From the NCBI RefSeq assembly GCF_020329435.1, contig NZ_JAGKJK010000015.1, positions 62,001 to 126,000 on the forward strand: a stretch of 64,000 nt of DNA. Direction: 5' to 3'. The position numbers were made by a program, and so were the translations under genes. The notes below the pieces were generated by a model that was not told where the DNA came from, made no database searches, and saw nothing but the letters and a program-made list of their open reading frames with translations. Within the stretch, counting starts at the first letter, position 1. Each line of letters opens with the position of its first letter. Positions 24,902 through 33,409 of the stretch are shown in pieces. This DNA comes from Bradyrhizobium hereditatis (GTDB lineage: Bacteria > Pseudomonadota > Alphaproteobacteria > Rhizobiales > Xanthobacteraceae).

Positions 24902-26806
24902 CTACGAGTGCAACCGGCGCGGCCGACGATGGCCCGTAGAGGGAGCGGCGCCGTGGGTCTCGCTGAACAGTTCGGCGAGCTTCTCGGTGATGGCGCCACC
25001 GAGTTCCTCGGCATCGACGATGGTAACGGCGCGGCGATAGTAGCGCGTGACGTCGTGACCAATGCCGATCGCGATCAGTTCGACCGGCGAGCGGGTCTCG
25101 ATCTCCTCGATGATGTGGCGCAGGTGCCGTTCGAGGTAGTTGCCGGGATTGACCGACAGCGTGGAATCGTCGACCGGCGCGCCGTCCGAAATCATCATCA
25201 GGATCTTGCGCTGCTCGGCACGGCCGAGCAGCCGCTTGTGGGCCCAGTCCAGCGCCTCGCCGTCGATGTTCTCCTTCAGGAGGCCCTCGCGCATCATCAA
25301 GCCGAGATTCTTGCGCGAGCGCCGCCAGGGCGCGTCGGCAGACTTGTAGATGATGTGCCTGAGATCATTCAGTCGGCCGGGATTGGCCGGCTTGCCGGCG
25401 GCGAGCCACGCCTCGCGGGACTGACCGCCCTTCCAGGCGCGGGTGGTGAAGCCCAGAATCTCGACCTTGACGCCGCAACGTTCCAGCGTGCGCGCAAGAA
25501 TGTCGGCACAGGTCGCCGCCACCGTGATCGGGCGGCCGCGCATCGAACCGGAATTGTCGAGCAGCAGCGTCACCACCGTGTCGCGGAAAGTCGCTTCCTT
25601 CTCATGCATGAAGGACAGCGGGTGATAGGGATCGGTGACAACGCGCGAGAGCCGCGCAGGATCGAGGATACCTTCCTCGAGATCGAACTCCCAGGCACGA
25701 TTCTGCTGTGCCATCAGCCGGCGCTGCAGCCGGTTGGCGAGCCGCGCCACAATGCCCTGCAGGTGCGCGAGCTGCTTGTCGAGATAGGAACGCAGGCGCT
25801 CCAGCTCGTCATGGTCGCAGAGATCTTCGGCGGCGATGACCTCGTCGAATTTCGGCGCGAAGGCGTGATATTCCGGTCCACGCGGCTCGTTGGCGCCGCG
25901 GATGTTCGGCCGAGTCGCCTCGCCTGGGGTCTCGTCATCGCCGAGTTCGCCGTCCTCGAATGTGTCAGACGTGGATGCCTGCGCGCTCTCCATCGCGCTT
26001 TCGGACATTTCGTCGGTGGAGGCCTGCGCCTGGTCGGCGCTCATCTCCTGCGCGGCGTCGGAATCGGGCGAGCCTTCGGACCCGGACTGATCGCTCTCGC
26101 CGTCCTGATTCTCGTCGTCGTTTTCGTCGTCATCGGCATCCGCGTCGCGGTCATCGCCGAGATCGAGTGCCGACAGCAGGTCGTGCACGAGATCGCCGAA
26201 CTTCGCCTGATCCTCGGTGACGCGGCTGAGCTTGTCAAGCCTGGTGCCGATCTTGTCTTCCAGCAGGGGACGCCAGAGGTCGACCATCTTCTTGGCCGCG
26301 GTGGGCGGTGCGAGCCCCGTCAGCCGTTCGCGCACCAGCATCGCCAAAGCATCCGACAGCGGCGCATCGGCGCGGTCGGTGATCTCGTCATACTTGCCGC
26401 GATGGAAATGATCGTCGAGCATCGCGGTGAGGTTTTTCGCAACGCCCGCCATCCGGCGCGAGCCGATCGCCTCAACGCGCGCCTGCTCCACCGCCTCGAA
26501 CACGCCGCGCGCCTGCGGATTTCCCGGCATCAGTTTGCGATGCACCTTGGGATCGTGACAGGCGAGCTTAAGCGCGATCGAATCGGCGTGGCCGCGCACA
26601 ATCGCTGCGTCGCGCTTGGTCATCTTGCGGGCGGGCTCCGGCAGCCGCGCCTTGCCGGGCGCAAGACCGGGACGCTCGGCTGCGAACGTCACGTCCAGCT
26701 CCGGCGCCTTCGCGATCGCTCGCAGGCAGGAAGTCACTGCACGCTTGAACGGCTCGGTCGGGGCTTCCTTGGATCCGGTACGGAATTTGGAGTTGGATGT
26801 GCTCAT
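24902..26806 (-). CDS. cobT: Cobaltochelatase subunit CobT
   Basis: 634 residues, normal for CobT. With CobS and CobN it inserts cobalt into hydrogenobyrinic acid a,c-diamide in aerobic cobalamin synthesis. The N-terminal CobT domain is followed by a highly acidic Asp/Glu/Ser linker (about 216-298) and a C-terminal von Willebrand A domain with the MIDAS motif DNSGS (417-421) and MMISDGAPVDDSTL. It is like the ChlD subunit of magnesium chelatase. Its ATG overlaps the stop of the frame-corrected GNAT gene (ATGA), so cobS, the acetyltransferase gene and cobT form one operon read on the minus strand. Confidence 0.96.
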   Translation of the reverse strand: MSTSNSKFRTGSKEAPTEPFKRAVTSCLRAIAKAPELDVTFAAERPGLAPGKARLPEPARKMTKRDAAIVRGHADSIALKLACHDPKVHRKLMPGNPQARGVFEAVEQARVEAIGSRRMAGVAKNLTAMLDDHFHRGKYDEITDRADAPLSDALAMLVRERLTGLAPPTAAKKMVDLWRPLLEDKIGTRLDKLSRVTEDQAKFGDLVHDLLSALDLGDDRDADADDDENDDENQDGESDQSGSEGSPDSDAAQEMSADQAQASTDEMSESAMESAQASTSDTFEDGELGDDETPGEATRPNIRGANEPRGPEYHAFAPKFDEVIAAEDLCDHDELERLRSYLDKQLAHLQGIVARLANRLQRRLMAQQNRAWEFDLEEGILDPARLSRVVTDPYHPLSFMHEKEATFRDTVVTLLLDNSGSMRGRPITVAATCADILARTLERCGVKVEILGFTTRAWKGGQSREAWLAAGKPANPGRLNDLRHIIYKSADAPWRRSRKNLGLMMREGLLKENIDGEALDWAHKRLLGRAEQRKILMMISDGAPVDDSTLSVNPGNYLERHLRHIIEEIETRSPVELIAIGIGHDVTRYYRRAVTIVDAEELGGAITEKLAELFSETHGAAPSTGHRRPRRLHS

Positions 26807-27214
26807 AGCGCTTTCGTAAACCAGTGCCGCGTCACGCCGCCGGGATAGCCTTCGATGGAGCCGAATTCCTCATAACCGCACGCGCGGTAGAAGCCCGGCG
26901 CCTGAAAACTCATCGTGTCCACATATGATCGCGTCGCCCCAAACTTTCTTGCCTCGCCCCTCAATCGCCTTGATCAGTCTCGTCCCGTAGTCCTTGCCGC
27001 GAAGCTTCTGCTCCATCCAGAATAGCTGAATGAACAGCACCGTGGTCCAGACCTCTCCGACAATCCCGCCGACGATTTTGTCGCCTTCGCGCAGCGAGAT
27101 GGCAAAGCGTTTGTACTTCTGCTTCCCCATCGTTTCGGTATTGTAACCGATCAATCCGCCGAGCACCGCCTTCTTGGTCTTTCCAATGGTGCGCTCGACG
27201 GAGATTTTCGCCAT
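26803..27214 (-). pseudogene. GNAT-family acetyltransferase between cobS and cobT, frameshifted
   Basis: MAKISVERTIGKTKKAVLGG opens a GNAT-like domain, with LREGDKIVGGIVGEVWTTVL as core strands and KDYGTRLIKAIE as the acetyl-CoA loop. At about 26960 the frame breaks. Removing one G from GAGGGGCGAGG gives EARKFGATRSYVDT, then FQAPGFYRACGYEEFGS and a C-terminus that stops at 26803. This makes a family-typical protein of about 136 residues whose TGA overlaps the cobT ATG. The neat coupling strongly supports the repaired frame. The substrate is unknown. A gene of this kind between cobS and cobT is conserved in relatives, to my recollection. Confidence 0.85.
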
Positions 27215-27217
27215 GGG

Positions 27218-28216
27218 CTAGCTGAGCGCCACGTTGACCGCCGACTCCGGCAGCTCCGCATTGAAGCAGCGCTGATAGAATTCGGCCACCAGCGGCCGTT
27301 CCAGCTCGTCGCACTTGTTGAGGAAGGTGATGCGGAACGCAAAGCCGATATCGCCGAAGATCTCGGAGTTCTCGGCCCAGGTGATCACCGTGCGCGGGCT
27401 CATCACCGTCGAAAGGTCGCCATTGGCGAAGGCGTTACGGGTGAGATCGGCGAGCCGCACCATCTTGTTGACGATGTCGCGGCCTTCCTGCGTGCGGTAG
27501 TGGCGTGCCTTGGAAAGCACGATCTCGACTTCCTCGTCATGCGCCAGATAGTTCAGCGTGGTGACGATCGACCAGCGGTCCATCTGGCCCTGATTGATCT
27601 GCTGCGTGCCGTGATAGAGGCCCGAGGTGTCGCCGAGGCCCACCGTGTTGGCGGTCGCGAACAGGCGAAATGCCGGGTGCGGCTTGATTACCTTGTTCTG
27701 ATCGAGCAGCGTCAGGCGGCCGGAGACTTCCAGCACGCGCTGGATCACGAACATCACGTCGGGGCGGCCGGCGTCGTACTCGTCGAACACCAGCGCGATA
27801 TTATGCTGCAGCGCCCAGGGCAGAATGCCGTCGCGGAATTCGGTGACCTGCTTGCCGTCCTTGATGACGATCGAATCCTTGCCGACGAGATCGATACGGC
27901 TGATGTGGCTGTCGAGGTTGACGCGCACGCAGGGCCAGTTCAGGCGCGCCGCGACCTGCTCGATATGGGTCGATTTACCTGTGCCGTGATAGCCGGTGAC
28001 CATGACGCGGCGGTTCTTGGCGAAACCGGCGAGGATCGCCAGCGTGGTGGCGCGATCGAAGCGGTAATCCGAATCGACTTCCGGCACGTGCGGGTCGACC
28101 TCGGAATAGGCCGGCACCTCGAGATCGCTGTCGATACCGAAGACCTGCCGGACCGACACCTTCATATCGGGCAATCCGACAGGCTCCGTAACTTTGCTGA
28201 TGGTGGCGGTCGTCAT
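27218..28216 (-). CDS. cobS: Cobaltochelatase subunit CobS
   Basis: 332 residues from the ATG at 28216, with GGAGG four bases upstream; a TTG one codon earlier is an alternative. AAA+ ATPase partner of CobT in cobalt insertion. Walker A is GYHGTGKS (75-82), Walker B is LVFDEYD (142-148), and FRLFATANTVGLGD (sensor 1 region) follows. The MoxR-like family fold is evident. It is the first gene of the operon with the GNAT gene and cobT. No cobalamin riboswitch elements were recognised upstream. Confidence 0.96.
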   Translation of the reverse strand: MTTATISKVTEPVGLPDMKVSVRQVFGIDSDLEVPAYSEVDPHVPEVDSDYRFDRATTLAILAGFAKNRRVMVTGYHGTGKSTHIEQVAARLNWPCVRVNLDSHISRIDLVGKDSIVIKDGKQVTEFRDGILPWALQHNIALVFDEYDAGRPDVMFVIQRVLEVSGRLTLLDQNKVIKPHPAFRLFATANTVGLGDTSGLYHGTQQINQGQMDRWSIVTTLNYLAHDEEVEIVLSKARHYRTQEGRDIVNKMVRLADLTRNAFANGDLSTVMSPRTVITWAENSEIFGDIGFAFRITFLNKCDELERPLVAEFYQRCFNAELPESAVNVALS

Positions 28217-28520
28217 CAATCCTCCGAGGTCCCGGGCAATCCCGAAACCAGATCTGTTGAATGGCTGCGGATGGGGGCTTATGCAAATCTAGCAGAGAGC
28301 AACGGCCGGCAGAAGCCCGCGGCACAATCAAAGTTCCGTTGCCTTTTCATTGAGATAGGCACTGTATCAGGTTTTTGGAGGGCTGCTCTGCGAATCACGG
28401 CGCACTTTTTGCCGGGTTTAATCACCCCCCACCGGGCTCTAAATCGGAGATTGGCCGGCACTTTCAGCCTCTGCCCTGGCTTGGTAGCTGTGGGCAGGCC
28501 CCCCTACCGGACCCACGGTT
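28217..28520. other. 304-base divergent gap between cobS and the DedA gene
   Basis: No gene or dispersed repeat seen. It must hold the promoters of both cobS (leftward) and the DedA-family gene (rightward). I looked for a cobalamin riboswitch box on the cobS side and did not find one. Confidence 0.5.
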
Positions 28521-29180
28521 GTGACTTCATTCCTCGATCCCCTCATTGCGTTCGTCTCGGCCCATCCGTGGCTGGCTTATCTGACGCTATTTCTTGCGGC
28601 CCTGCTGGAAGCCATCCCTGTCGCAGGCGCGCTGCTGCCGGGCTCGACTATTATCCTTGCGCTGAGCGCGCTGGTGCCCGGCGGCGAACTGAAGCTGTGG
28701 GGCGTGCTGGCGGCGGCGATCGCTGGGGCCGTGCTCGGCGACGGCTCGGCGTTCTGGGCCGGCCATCGCTCGCAACGCGAAATCCTCAATGCCTGGCCGA
28801 TGTCGAGATATCCCGGCGTGATGGCGCAGAGCGAGGCGTTCTTCCAGCGCTGGGGAACGCTGGCCGTGTTGTTCGCGCGCTTTGTGCCGCCGATCCGCGC
28901 CTTCGTACCGGTCACAGCCGGGGCGCTCGGGATGCCGCCCATGCTTTTCTTCGGCGTCAATATCCCGGCGGTACTCGCCTGGGCGTTGGCGCATGTACTG
29001 CCGGGCGTGTTCGCGGTCTCGGCGCTGCACCACTACGCCGGCCTGCCGCATCACGAGCACGTTGGGAAACATCTTTGGATTTTGGCCGTGTTCGCGGCGG
29101 CGATCATCGCGCTCGGGATCTGGACGCTCCGCCGCCGTCAGGCGCGGACGGGGCTGCGGCCCGGTGCAGGCCCAACATAG
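28521..29180 (+). CDS. DedA family membrane protein
   Basis: 219 residues beginning with GTG. About five hydrophobic segments (about 15-55, 60-77, 107-160 with a re-entrant loop, and 182-202). Family motifs are LLEAIPVAGALLPGSTIILA, GAVLGDGSAFWAGH and RFVPPIRAFVPVTAGALGMP, the last holding the conserved arginine and re-entrant helix. DedA proteins are thought to be undecaprenyl-phosphate or phospholipid flippases/transporters supporting envelope homeostasis. The last 43 bases overlap the end of the convergent citrate-synthase-like gene. Confidence 0.9.
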   Translation: MTSFLDPLIAFVSAHPWLAYLTLFLAALLEAIPVAGALLPGSTIILALSALVPGGELKLWGVLAAAIAGAVLGDGSAFWAGHRSQREILNAWPMSRYPGVMAQSEAFFQRWGTLAVLFARFVPPIRAFVPVTAGALGMPPMLFFGVNIPAVLAWALAHVLPGVFAVSALHHYAGLPHHEHVGKHLWILAVFAAAIIALGIWTLRRRQARTGLRPGAGPT

Positions 29181-30355
29181 CGCGCGCGGGGCCGGATCAG
29201 CCGGCCGTGGCGCAATTGCTCGCAGGCATGCGCGATCCACCCCACCGTTCGCGCCATCGCGAACAACACCAGTTCATGGCCGGGCGGCAGGCCGAGCGTG
29301 TGCACGAGCACGGCAAGAGCATAGTCGATATTGACGAACTCCCCGGTCGCCTCCGCGATCCGCTCCGGGATTTCATGGGTGAATTTGCGATCGGCGCCCG
29401 AACGCGCCAGCGCTTCCAACAACGCCCGCGCGCGGGGATCGCCATACTTGTAAACCCCGTGACCGAAACCGGCGAAGCGCTCGCCGAGTGCAACGCGCTC
29501 GCGGATGACGGGGGCGACCTCGCTATTGGCGAGCGTCTTCAATAACTGCGCCGCCAACACGCCGGCACCGCCATGCTTCGGGCCCTTCAGCGCGACGAGA
29601 CCGGCGATCACAGCGTCGTAGAGATTCAAACCGGTCGAAGCTGCGCAGCGCACCGTGAACGTCGAGGCATTCAGTTCGTGATCCGCCAGCAGCACCAGCG
29701 CGCGGCGGATCAGATCCGGCGCGTGCTTGTTGTCGGGTGCCCAAGCGCGGGCAATCTGTGAATGCAGCGGTTTTGCCGATGACTTCGCATTCAGCATGGT
29801 CGCAACAACCAACCGCACGATCCGGCCGCCGACCATCGCTCGTCCATCGGGCGCCCGGGTGAAGGCGCGCGGGTCAGCGGCGGCCGCCAGCGCCAGCACC
29901 GCGATGGCGCGATCGATCGCATTGGCCTTGCGCGTGGCCTCGGCGACCGCTCGCATCTCGTCTGAGACGATCGGGCAATTGTCCTGATCGAAAGGATCGA
30001 CGCCGGTGACGTCCCACAGCAGCGTCGCGGCATGTTCGAGCGTGTCGCGCTCGGCGAGATCGATGCAGTTGACGCCGCGATAGATCGCGCCGGCCTCGGT
30101 GATGGTCCCGACCGCCGAATCCATCACCGGCAGTTCGGTATCGAAATTGCGCAGGCCGCGCGGCTCCGGCGAGGGCGCGCGGCGCTCCTTCAACATGCGG
30201 ACATCCTCGGCACGGTAGCGATGGCTGCGGGAATCCTCCGACGGCTCGGAGCGGATCAGGCCGCGGCTGACATAGGCGTAAAGCGTGGCCTGCGAGATCG
30301 CGAGTTCGGCGGAAGCCTCGCGGGCTGAGAGGTAAAGGCCAGCGGATTTTTTCAT
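29138..30355 (-). CDS. Citrate synthase family protein with N-terminal helix-turn-helix
   Basis: 405 residues. Residues 7-56 form a MerR/excisionase-like DNA-binding motif (LSAREASAELAISQATLYAY, then YRAEDVRML). The rest (about 85-400) is a citrate synthase fold with LLADHELNASTFTVRCAAST (His of the ADHELN motif), GPKHGGAG and the third catalytic region GFGHGVYKYGDPRA. This HTH-citrate synthase fusion is a known family in rhizobia. It may act as a regulator that senses acyl-CoA, as an enzyme, or both. It is divergent from a second citrate synthase gene across a short gap with palindromes. The frame overlaps the DedA gene at its 3' end. Confidence 0.88.
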   Translation of the reverse strand: MKKSAGLYLSAREASAELAISQATLYAYVSRGLIRSEPSEDSRSHRYRAEDVRMLKERRAPSPEPRGLRNFDTELPVMDSAVGTITEAGAIYRGVNCIDLAERDTLEHAATLLWDVTGVDPFDQDNCPIVSDEMRAVAEATRKANAIDRAIAVLALAAAADPRAFTRAPDGRAMVGGRIVRLVVATMLNAKSSAKPLHSQIARAWAPDNKHAPDLIRRALVLLADHELNASTFTVRCAASTGLNLYDAVIAGLVALKGPKHGGAGVLAAQLLKTLANSEVAPVIRERVALGERFAGFGHGVYKYGDPRARALLEALARSGADRKFTHEIPERIAEATGEFVNIDYALAVLVHTLGLPPGHELVLFAMARTVGWIAHACEQLRHGRLIRPRARYVGPAPGRSPVRA

Positions 30356-30357
30356 AT

Positions 30358-30383
30358 TGATTTACATAATCAAGATTGATCAA
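30358..30383. promoter_or_regulatory. Candidate operator between two divergent citrate synthase genes
   Basis: TGATT-TACAT-AATCA (30358-30372) is a perfect interrupted palindrome, and TTGATCAA (30376-30383) a perfect 8-base one just beside it. The 74-base gap between the two starts is the only place for shared control. The natural candidate to bind is the HTH domain of the left gene. This is inference. Confidence 0.5.
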
Positions 30384-30429
30384 GCTGTCGAGAGGTCCGA
30401 CCTTTGCCGGCAAGCAAAGGAGAGCCACC

Positions 30430-31521
30430 ATGAACGTGCAGATTTCCAAGACCCCGATCGGCCTCGACGGCATTCCGGCCGCCGAAACCGTGCTCAGCCA
30501 TGTCGATGGCGAGCGCGGCGAACTGATCATCGCCGGCGAGCGGGTCGGCGAGCTCGCCCGCAAGACCGGTTTCGAGGGCGTGACCGCCCGGCTGTGGAGC
30601 GGTGGAACCGGCCAGCCGATTGGCGAAGCCGCGGTACGCGCCGCGCTCGGCACCGGCCGGGAACGCGCCTTCGCCCGACTGCCCGACCTCCTCGGCATCA
30701 CGCGCGGCCTGTCGATCACCGACGGCTTTCGCGCAGCGATCGCCGGCCTGCGCGCTGAAGCGGGACTTGCGCATGAGGCCACGATCGTCGGCGCGTTTCC
30801 GGTCATCGCCGGCGCGCTGGTGCAGCGGATGAAAGGCAACGGCCCGGTCGCGCCCGATCCGACCACAAGCCACGCCGCCGATACGCTGTCGATGATGCTC
30901 GGCCGCAAGCCGGATGCGCGGGAAGCCGCAGCGCTCGACGCCTATTTCGTCACGGTGTGCGACCACGGCATGAATGCATCGACCTTCGCGACGCGCGTGG
31001 TGGCCTCGACGCAGGCCAATCTGTTTGCCGCTGTCACCGCCGGCTATTGCGCGCTGACTGGACCGCTGCATGGCGGCGCGCCGGAGCCGGTGCTTGAAAT
31101 GCTCGACGCGATCGGCTCAACCGAGCGCATCAAGCCGTGGGTCGACAGCGCGCTGGCCCGTGGCGAGCGGCTGATGGGTTTCGGCCATCGCATCTATCGC
31201 GTCCGCGATCCGCGCGCTGATGTGCTTAAGGACGCGATCGAGCGGCTCGCGGCTGACGGCACTGATCTGCCGTTCGCCGGCGAGGTTGAGGCCTATATCC
31301 GCAGCGCCTTGCGGAAGAAAAATCCGGACCGCCCGCTCGATACCAATGTGGAGTTCTTCACCGCGATCCTGCTCGACGCGCTGAAAATCCCACGCCAAGC
31401 GTTTACGCCGATCTTTGCGGTGGCACGCGCCGCAGGCTGGACCGCGCATGCCCGTGAGCAGCAGCGCGGCGGCCGACTGATCCGACCGAGCTCGGCGTAT
31501 ATTGGCCCGATGCCGGCGTGA
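30430..31521 (+). CDS. Citrate synthase / 2-methylcitrate synthase family enzyme
   Basis: 363 residues from the ATG at 30430 (GGAG in AAAGGAGAGCC upstream). Citrate synthase fold with the catalytic motifs: VCDHGMNASTFATRVVASTQ (about 179; His), GPLHGGAPEPV (about 213; His) and MGFGHRIYRVRDPRAD (about 249; His/Arg), plus NVEFFTAILLDALKIP (Asp/Glu region). It condenses acetyl-CoA or propionyl-CoA with oxaloacetate, but substrate cannot be told from sequence alone. It is shorter than housekeeping citrate synthase (about 430) and divergent from the HTH-fused relative, so it is probably a specialised paralogue under its control. Confidence 0.88.
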   Translation: MNVQISKTPIGLDGIPAAETVLSHVDGERGELIIAGERVGELARKTGFEGVTARLWSGGTGQPIGEAAVRAALGTGRERAFARLPDLLGITRGLSITDGFRAAIAGLRAEAGLAHEATIVGAFPVIAGALVQRMKGNGPVAPDPTTSHAADTLSMMLGRKPDAREAAALDAYFVTVCDHGMNASTFATRVVASTQANLFAAVTAGYCALTGPLHGGAPEPVLEMLDAIGSTERIKPWVDSALARGERLMGFGHRIYRVRDPRADVLKDAIERLAADGTDLPFAGEVEAYIRSALRKKNPDRPLDTNVEFFTAILLDALKIPRQAFTPIFAVARAAGWTAHAREQQRGGRLIRPSSAYIGPMPA

Positions 31522-31552
31522 GAAGGGCTGACAGCGGAGCCAACACTCCGCT

Positions 31553-31672
31553 GTCGTCCCTGCGAACGCAGGAACCATAACCACAAGAGTTTGCGATTGC
31601 GGGAAAGCCGTCGACCAGCTCGGCCAAATTAGGGGCCGCGGCGTATGGGCTCCTGCGTTCGCAGGGGCGACG
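31553..31672. repeat. Palindromic repeat, GTCGTCCCTGCGAACGCAGG family (diverged copy)
   Basis: Left end GTCGTCCCTGCGAACGCAGG and right end CTCCTGCGTTCGCAGGGGCG are complementary. The interior has drifted from the better copies at 52217 and 58784. It lies between the convergent citrate synthase and DnaJ-domain genes. Confidence 0.8.
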
Positions 31673-31681
31673 ATGAAGCGC

Positions 31682-32329
31682 TTACGCGCGTACCACCGTC
31701 TTCAGATAATTATACGCCTTGATGATCTCGATCAGGCGGTCCTCGGTTGAGCGGTCGCCGCCATTGGCATCGGGATGGTGCTGTTTGACCAGCGCCTTGT
31801 ACTTGGCCTTGACGTCGTCAAGGGTCGCTTCGGCGGTAAGCCCCATCACCTGCAGCGCCTTGCGCTCGGCATTCATCACCTTGCGCGTTTCGGTCTTGGC
31901 CTGCGCATCCGGACCGGGCCGCCAGCGGCCGCGGCCGTTGAGCTCGGAGAACATGCTGAACGGATCGGCGGCGCCGTCAAAATCCTCGGCGCTCGGCGCC
32001 TTGCCCTTCTTGCCGGCGGTGTTGGCGCCCATCTTCCAGGTCGGGCGATGGCCGGTCAGCGCATCCTTCTGGTAGCGCGCGACGGCCTCGGCATTCATGC
32101 CCTGGAAGAAATTGTAGGACTGGTTGTATTCGCGGACATGGTTGAGACAGAAGTGCCAGTACTCGCGCGAATTCTGCCGGCCCTTGGGCGCGCGGTGCGG
32201 CCCCTTGTTCTGGCAACCGGCCCACTCGCACATGGCGGACTCTTCATTCGCACGCGCCTGCGCCTTCGCGCTGACCTTGTTGGGCTTGATGCGAATGGAA
32301 TCGAAGAACTTGGATGAATCGATCGGCAT
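31682..32329 (-). CDS. J-domain (DnaJ-like) protein
   Basis: 215 residues. The J domain is at the C-terminus (about 155-212) with the HPD triad in KQHHPDANGGD and the flanking YKALVKQ helix. The N-terminal half has a conserved CEWAGCQNKGPHRAPKGR motif with two cysteines and WHFCLNHVREYN with a third, a possible metal site. J-domain proteins stimulate DnaK ATPase and bring clients. This C-terminal J-domain architecture is conserved in rhizobia, usually beside bolA, as here (divergent). Confidence 0.9.
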   Translation of the reverse strand: MPIDSSKFFDSIRIKPNKVSAKAQARANEESAMCEWAGCQNKGPHRAPKGRQNSREYWHFCLNHVREYNQSYNFFQGMNAEAVARYQKDALTGHRPTWKMGANTAGKKGKAPSAEDFDGAADPFSMFSELNGRGRWRPGPDAQAKTETRKVMNAERKALQVMGLTAEATLDDVKAKYKALVKQHHPDANGGDRSTEDRLIEIIKAYNYLKTVVRA

Positions 32330-32437
32330 AGCTGACTTTGACTACGCAATGCGCAAGGCTTCAAGTCTTGACATTGCGAATACCTCTGTTCGGATGCGCA
32401 TTGACGGAAAGCAGGCACAGAGTTATCTGCCGCCATC

Positions 32438-32716
32438 ATGAGCACCAGGGATACTATCATAAACAAGTTGCGTGAAGCTTTCCTGCCGGAAAGCCTCGAC
32501 GTCGCGGACGAATCACATCTGCATGAAGGCCATGCCGGCCACAGGCCGGGCGGCGAAACGCATTTCAGGGTCTATATCGTATCTCCGGCCTTCGAAGGGA
32601 AGAGCCGGATCGAACGACATCGCATGGTAAATGCAACGCTCGCGGCGGAACTTGAGGGCTCCGTCCATGCGGTGGCCATCAAGGCGCAGACGCCTGGAGA
32701 AACCGCCGGCCGGTAA
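32438..32716 (+). CDS. bolA: BolA family protein
   Basis: 92 residues. BolA fold with HLHEGHAGHRPGGETHFRVY (the family's conserved His-rich loop, about 27-46), VSPAFEGKSRIERHRMVNAT (FxGxSxxxRHRxVN motif, about 48-67). BolA proteins pair with monothiol glutaredoxins to carry Fe-S clusters and affect iron and stress regulation. No monothiol glutaredoxin gene is next to it here; a dithiol one lies at 49486. It is divergent from the J-domain gene across 108 bases. Confidence 0.93.
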   Translation: MSTRDTIINKLREAFLPESLDVADESHLHEGHAGHRPGGETHFRVYIVSPAFEGKSRIERHRMVNATLAAELEGSVHAVAIKAQTPGETAGR

Positions 32717-32751
32717 CTCCCAACAACCTGCCGCAAGAATATGAGCGTCCG

Positions 32752-33270
32752 ATGACGATGTCGCAGAAGCTCGTAATTTTGGCAGGTCTGCCAGGTTCCG
32801 GGAAAAGCACGCTGGCGGAAGGCCTCTCCCGACATTTTTCGCTGCCGCTGTTTTCCATCGATCCGATCGAGGCGGCGATGTGGCGCGGCGGCCTGCCGCG
32901 GGATCAAACGGGAATCGCGGCCTATGCCGTCGCTCAGGCCCTGGCAGAGGAGCATCTCCGGTTGGGGCAATCCGTCGTGATCGACGCCGTCAATCCGGTG
33001 GAAGCGCCGCGCGCCGCGTGGCGAAACCTCGCCGCGAAATATCACGCGGACTTCTCGGTCATCGAATGCGTTTGCATGGATGAGGCGACGCATCGCCGGC
33101 GCATCGAAGCGCGAATGCGCGGCATCGAAGGGATGATCGAGATCACCTGGGCCGAGGTCGAGAAGCGGCGCACCGGCTATGAAGCATGGACCGATCCACG
33201 GCTGACGCTGGATACGTCGGCTCATCCGCCCGAACGGCTGCTCGCGGAAGCCATCGAATATCTGGCATGA
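32752..33270 (+). CDS. P-loop kinase-like ATP-binding protein
   Basis: 172 residues. Walker A GLPGSGKST (about 12-20), a following strand ending in VVIDAVNPVE (about 74-83; Walker B-like), and a lid helix with RRRIEARMRGIEGM near 116. It matches the AAA_33/zeta-toxin-like kinase group that phosphorylates small molecules such as sugars or nucleosides. No domain beyond the kinase is present. It lies 35 bases after bolA on the same strand, so cotranscription is likely. Substrate is unknown. Confidence 0.8.
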   Translation: MTMSQKLVILAGLPGSGKSTLAEGLSRHFSLPLFSIDPIEAAMWRGGLPRDQTGIAAYAVAQALAEEHLRLGQSVVIDAVNPVEAPRAAWRNLAAKYHADFSVIECVCMDEATHRRRIEARMRGIEGMIEITWAEVEKRRTGYEAWTDPRLTLDTSAHPPERLLAEAIEYLA

Positions 33271-33409
33271 GACTGTTCGCCAGCTTCCTGTGAAGATCGC
33301 TGGAGATGGTAGAACCGCTTTCGCAACTATGAGACTATCGCCAACGCGATGGATGCGGTTCCGTCAAAAATGGGGTCGTGGCACCATCGCAGGTCGAAGG
33401 AGTCGTCCG

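Noticed and set aside
23078..26848. Very long plus-strand frame (1256 codons)
   Set aside because: Antisense to the binding-protein, esterase-like and cobT genes, all of which have clear family motifs on the minus strand.
28217..28520. Cobalamin riboswitch upstream of cobS
   Set aside because: Looked for the B12 box and the conserved receptor core on the minus strand; neither was recognised.
27500..29545. Plus-strand frame of 681 codons
   Set aside because: Antisense to cobS, then out of frame with the DedA gene. Low-complexity Arg-rich translation and no domain.
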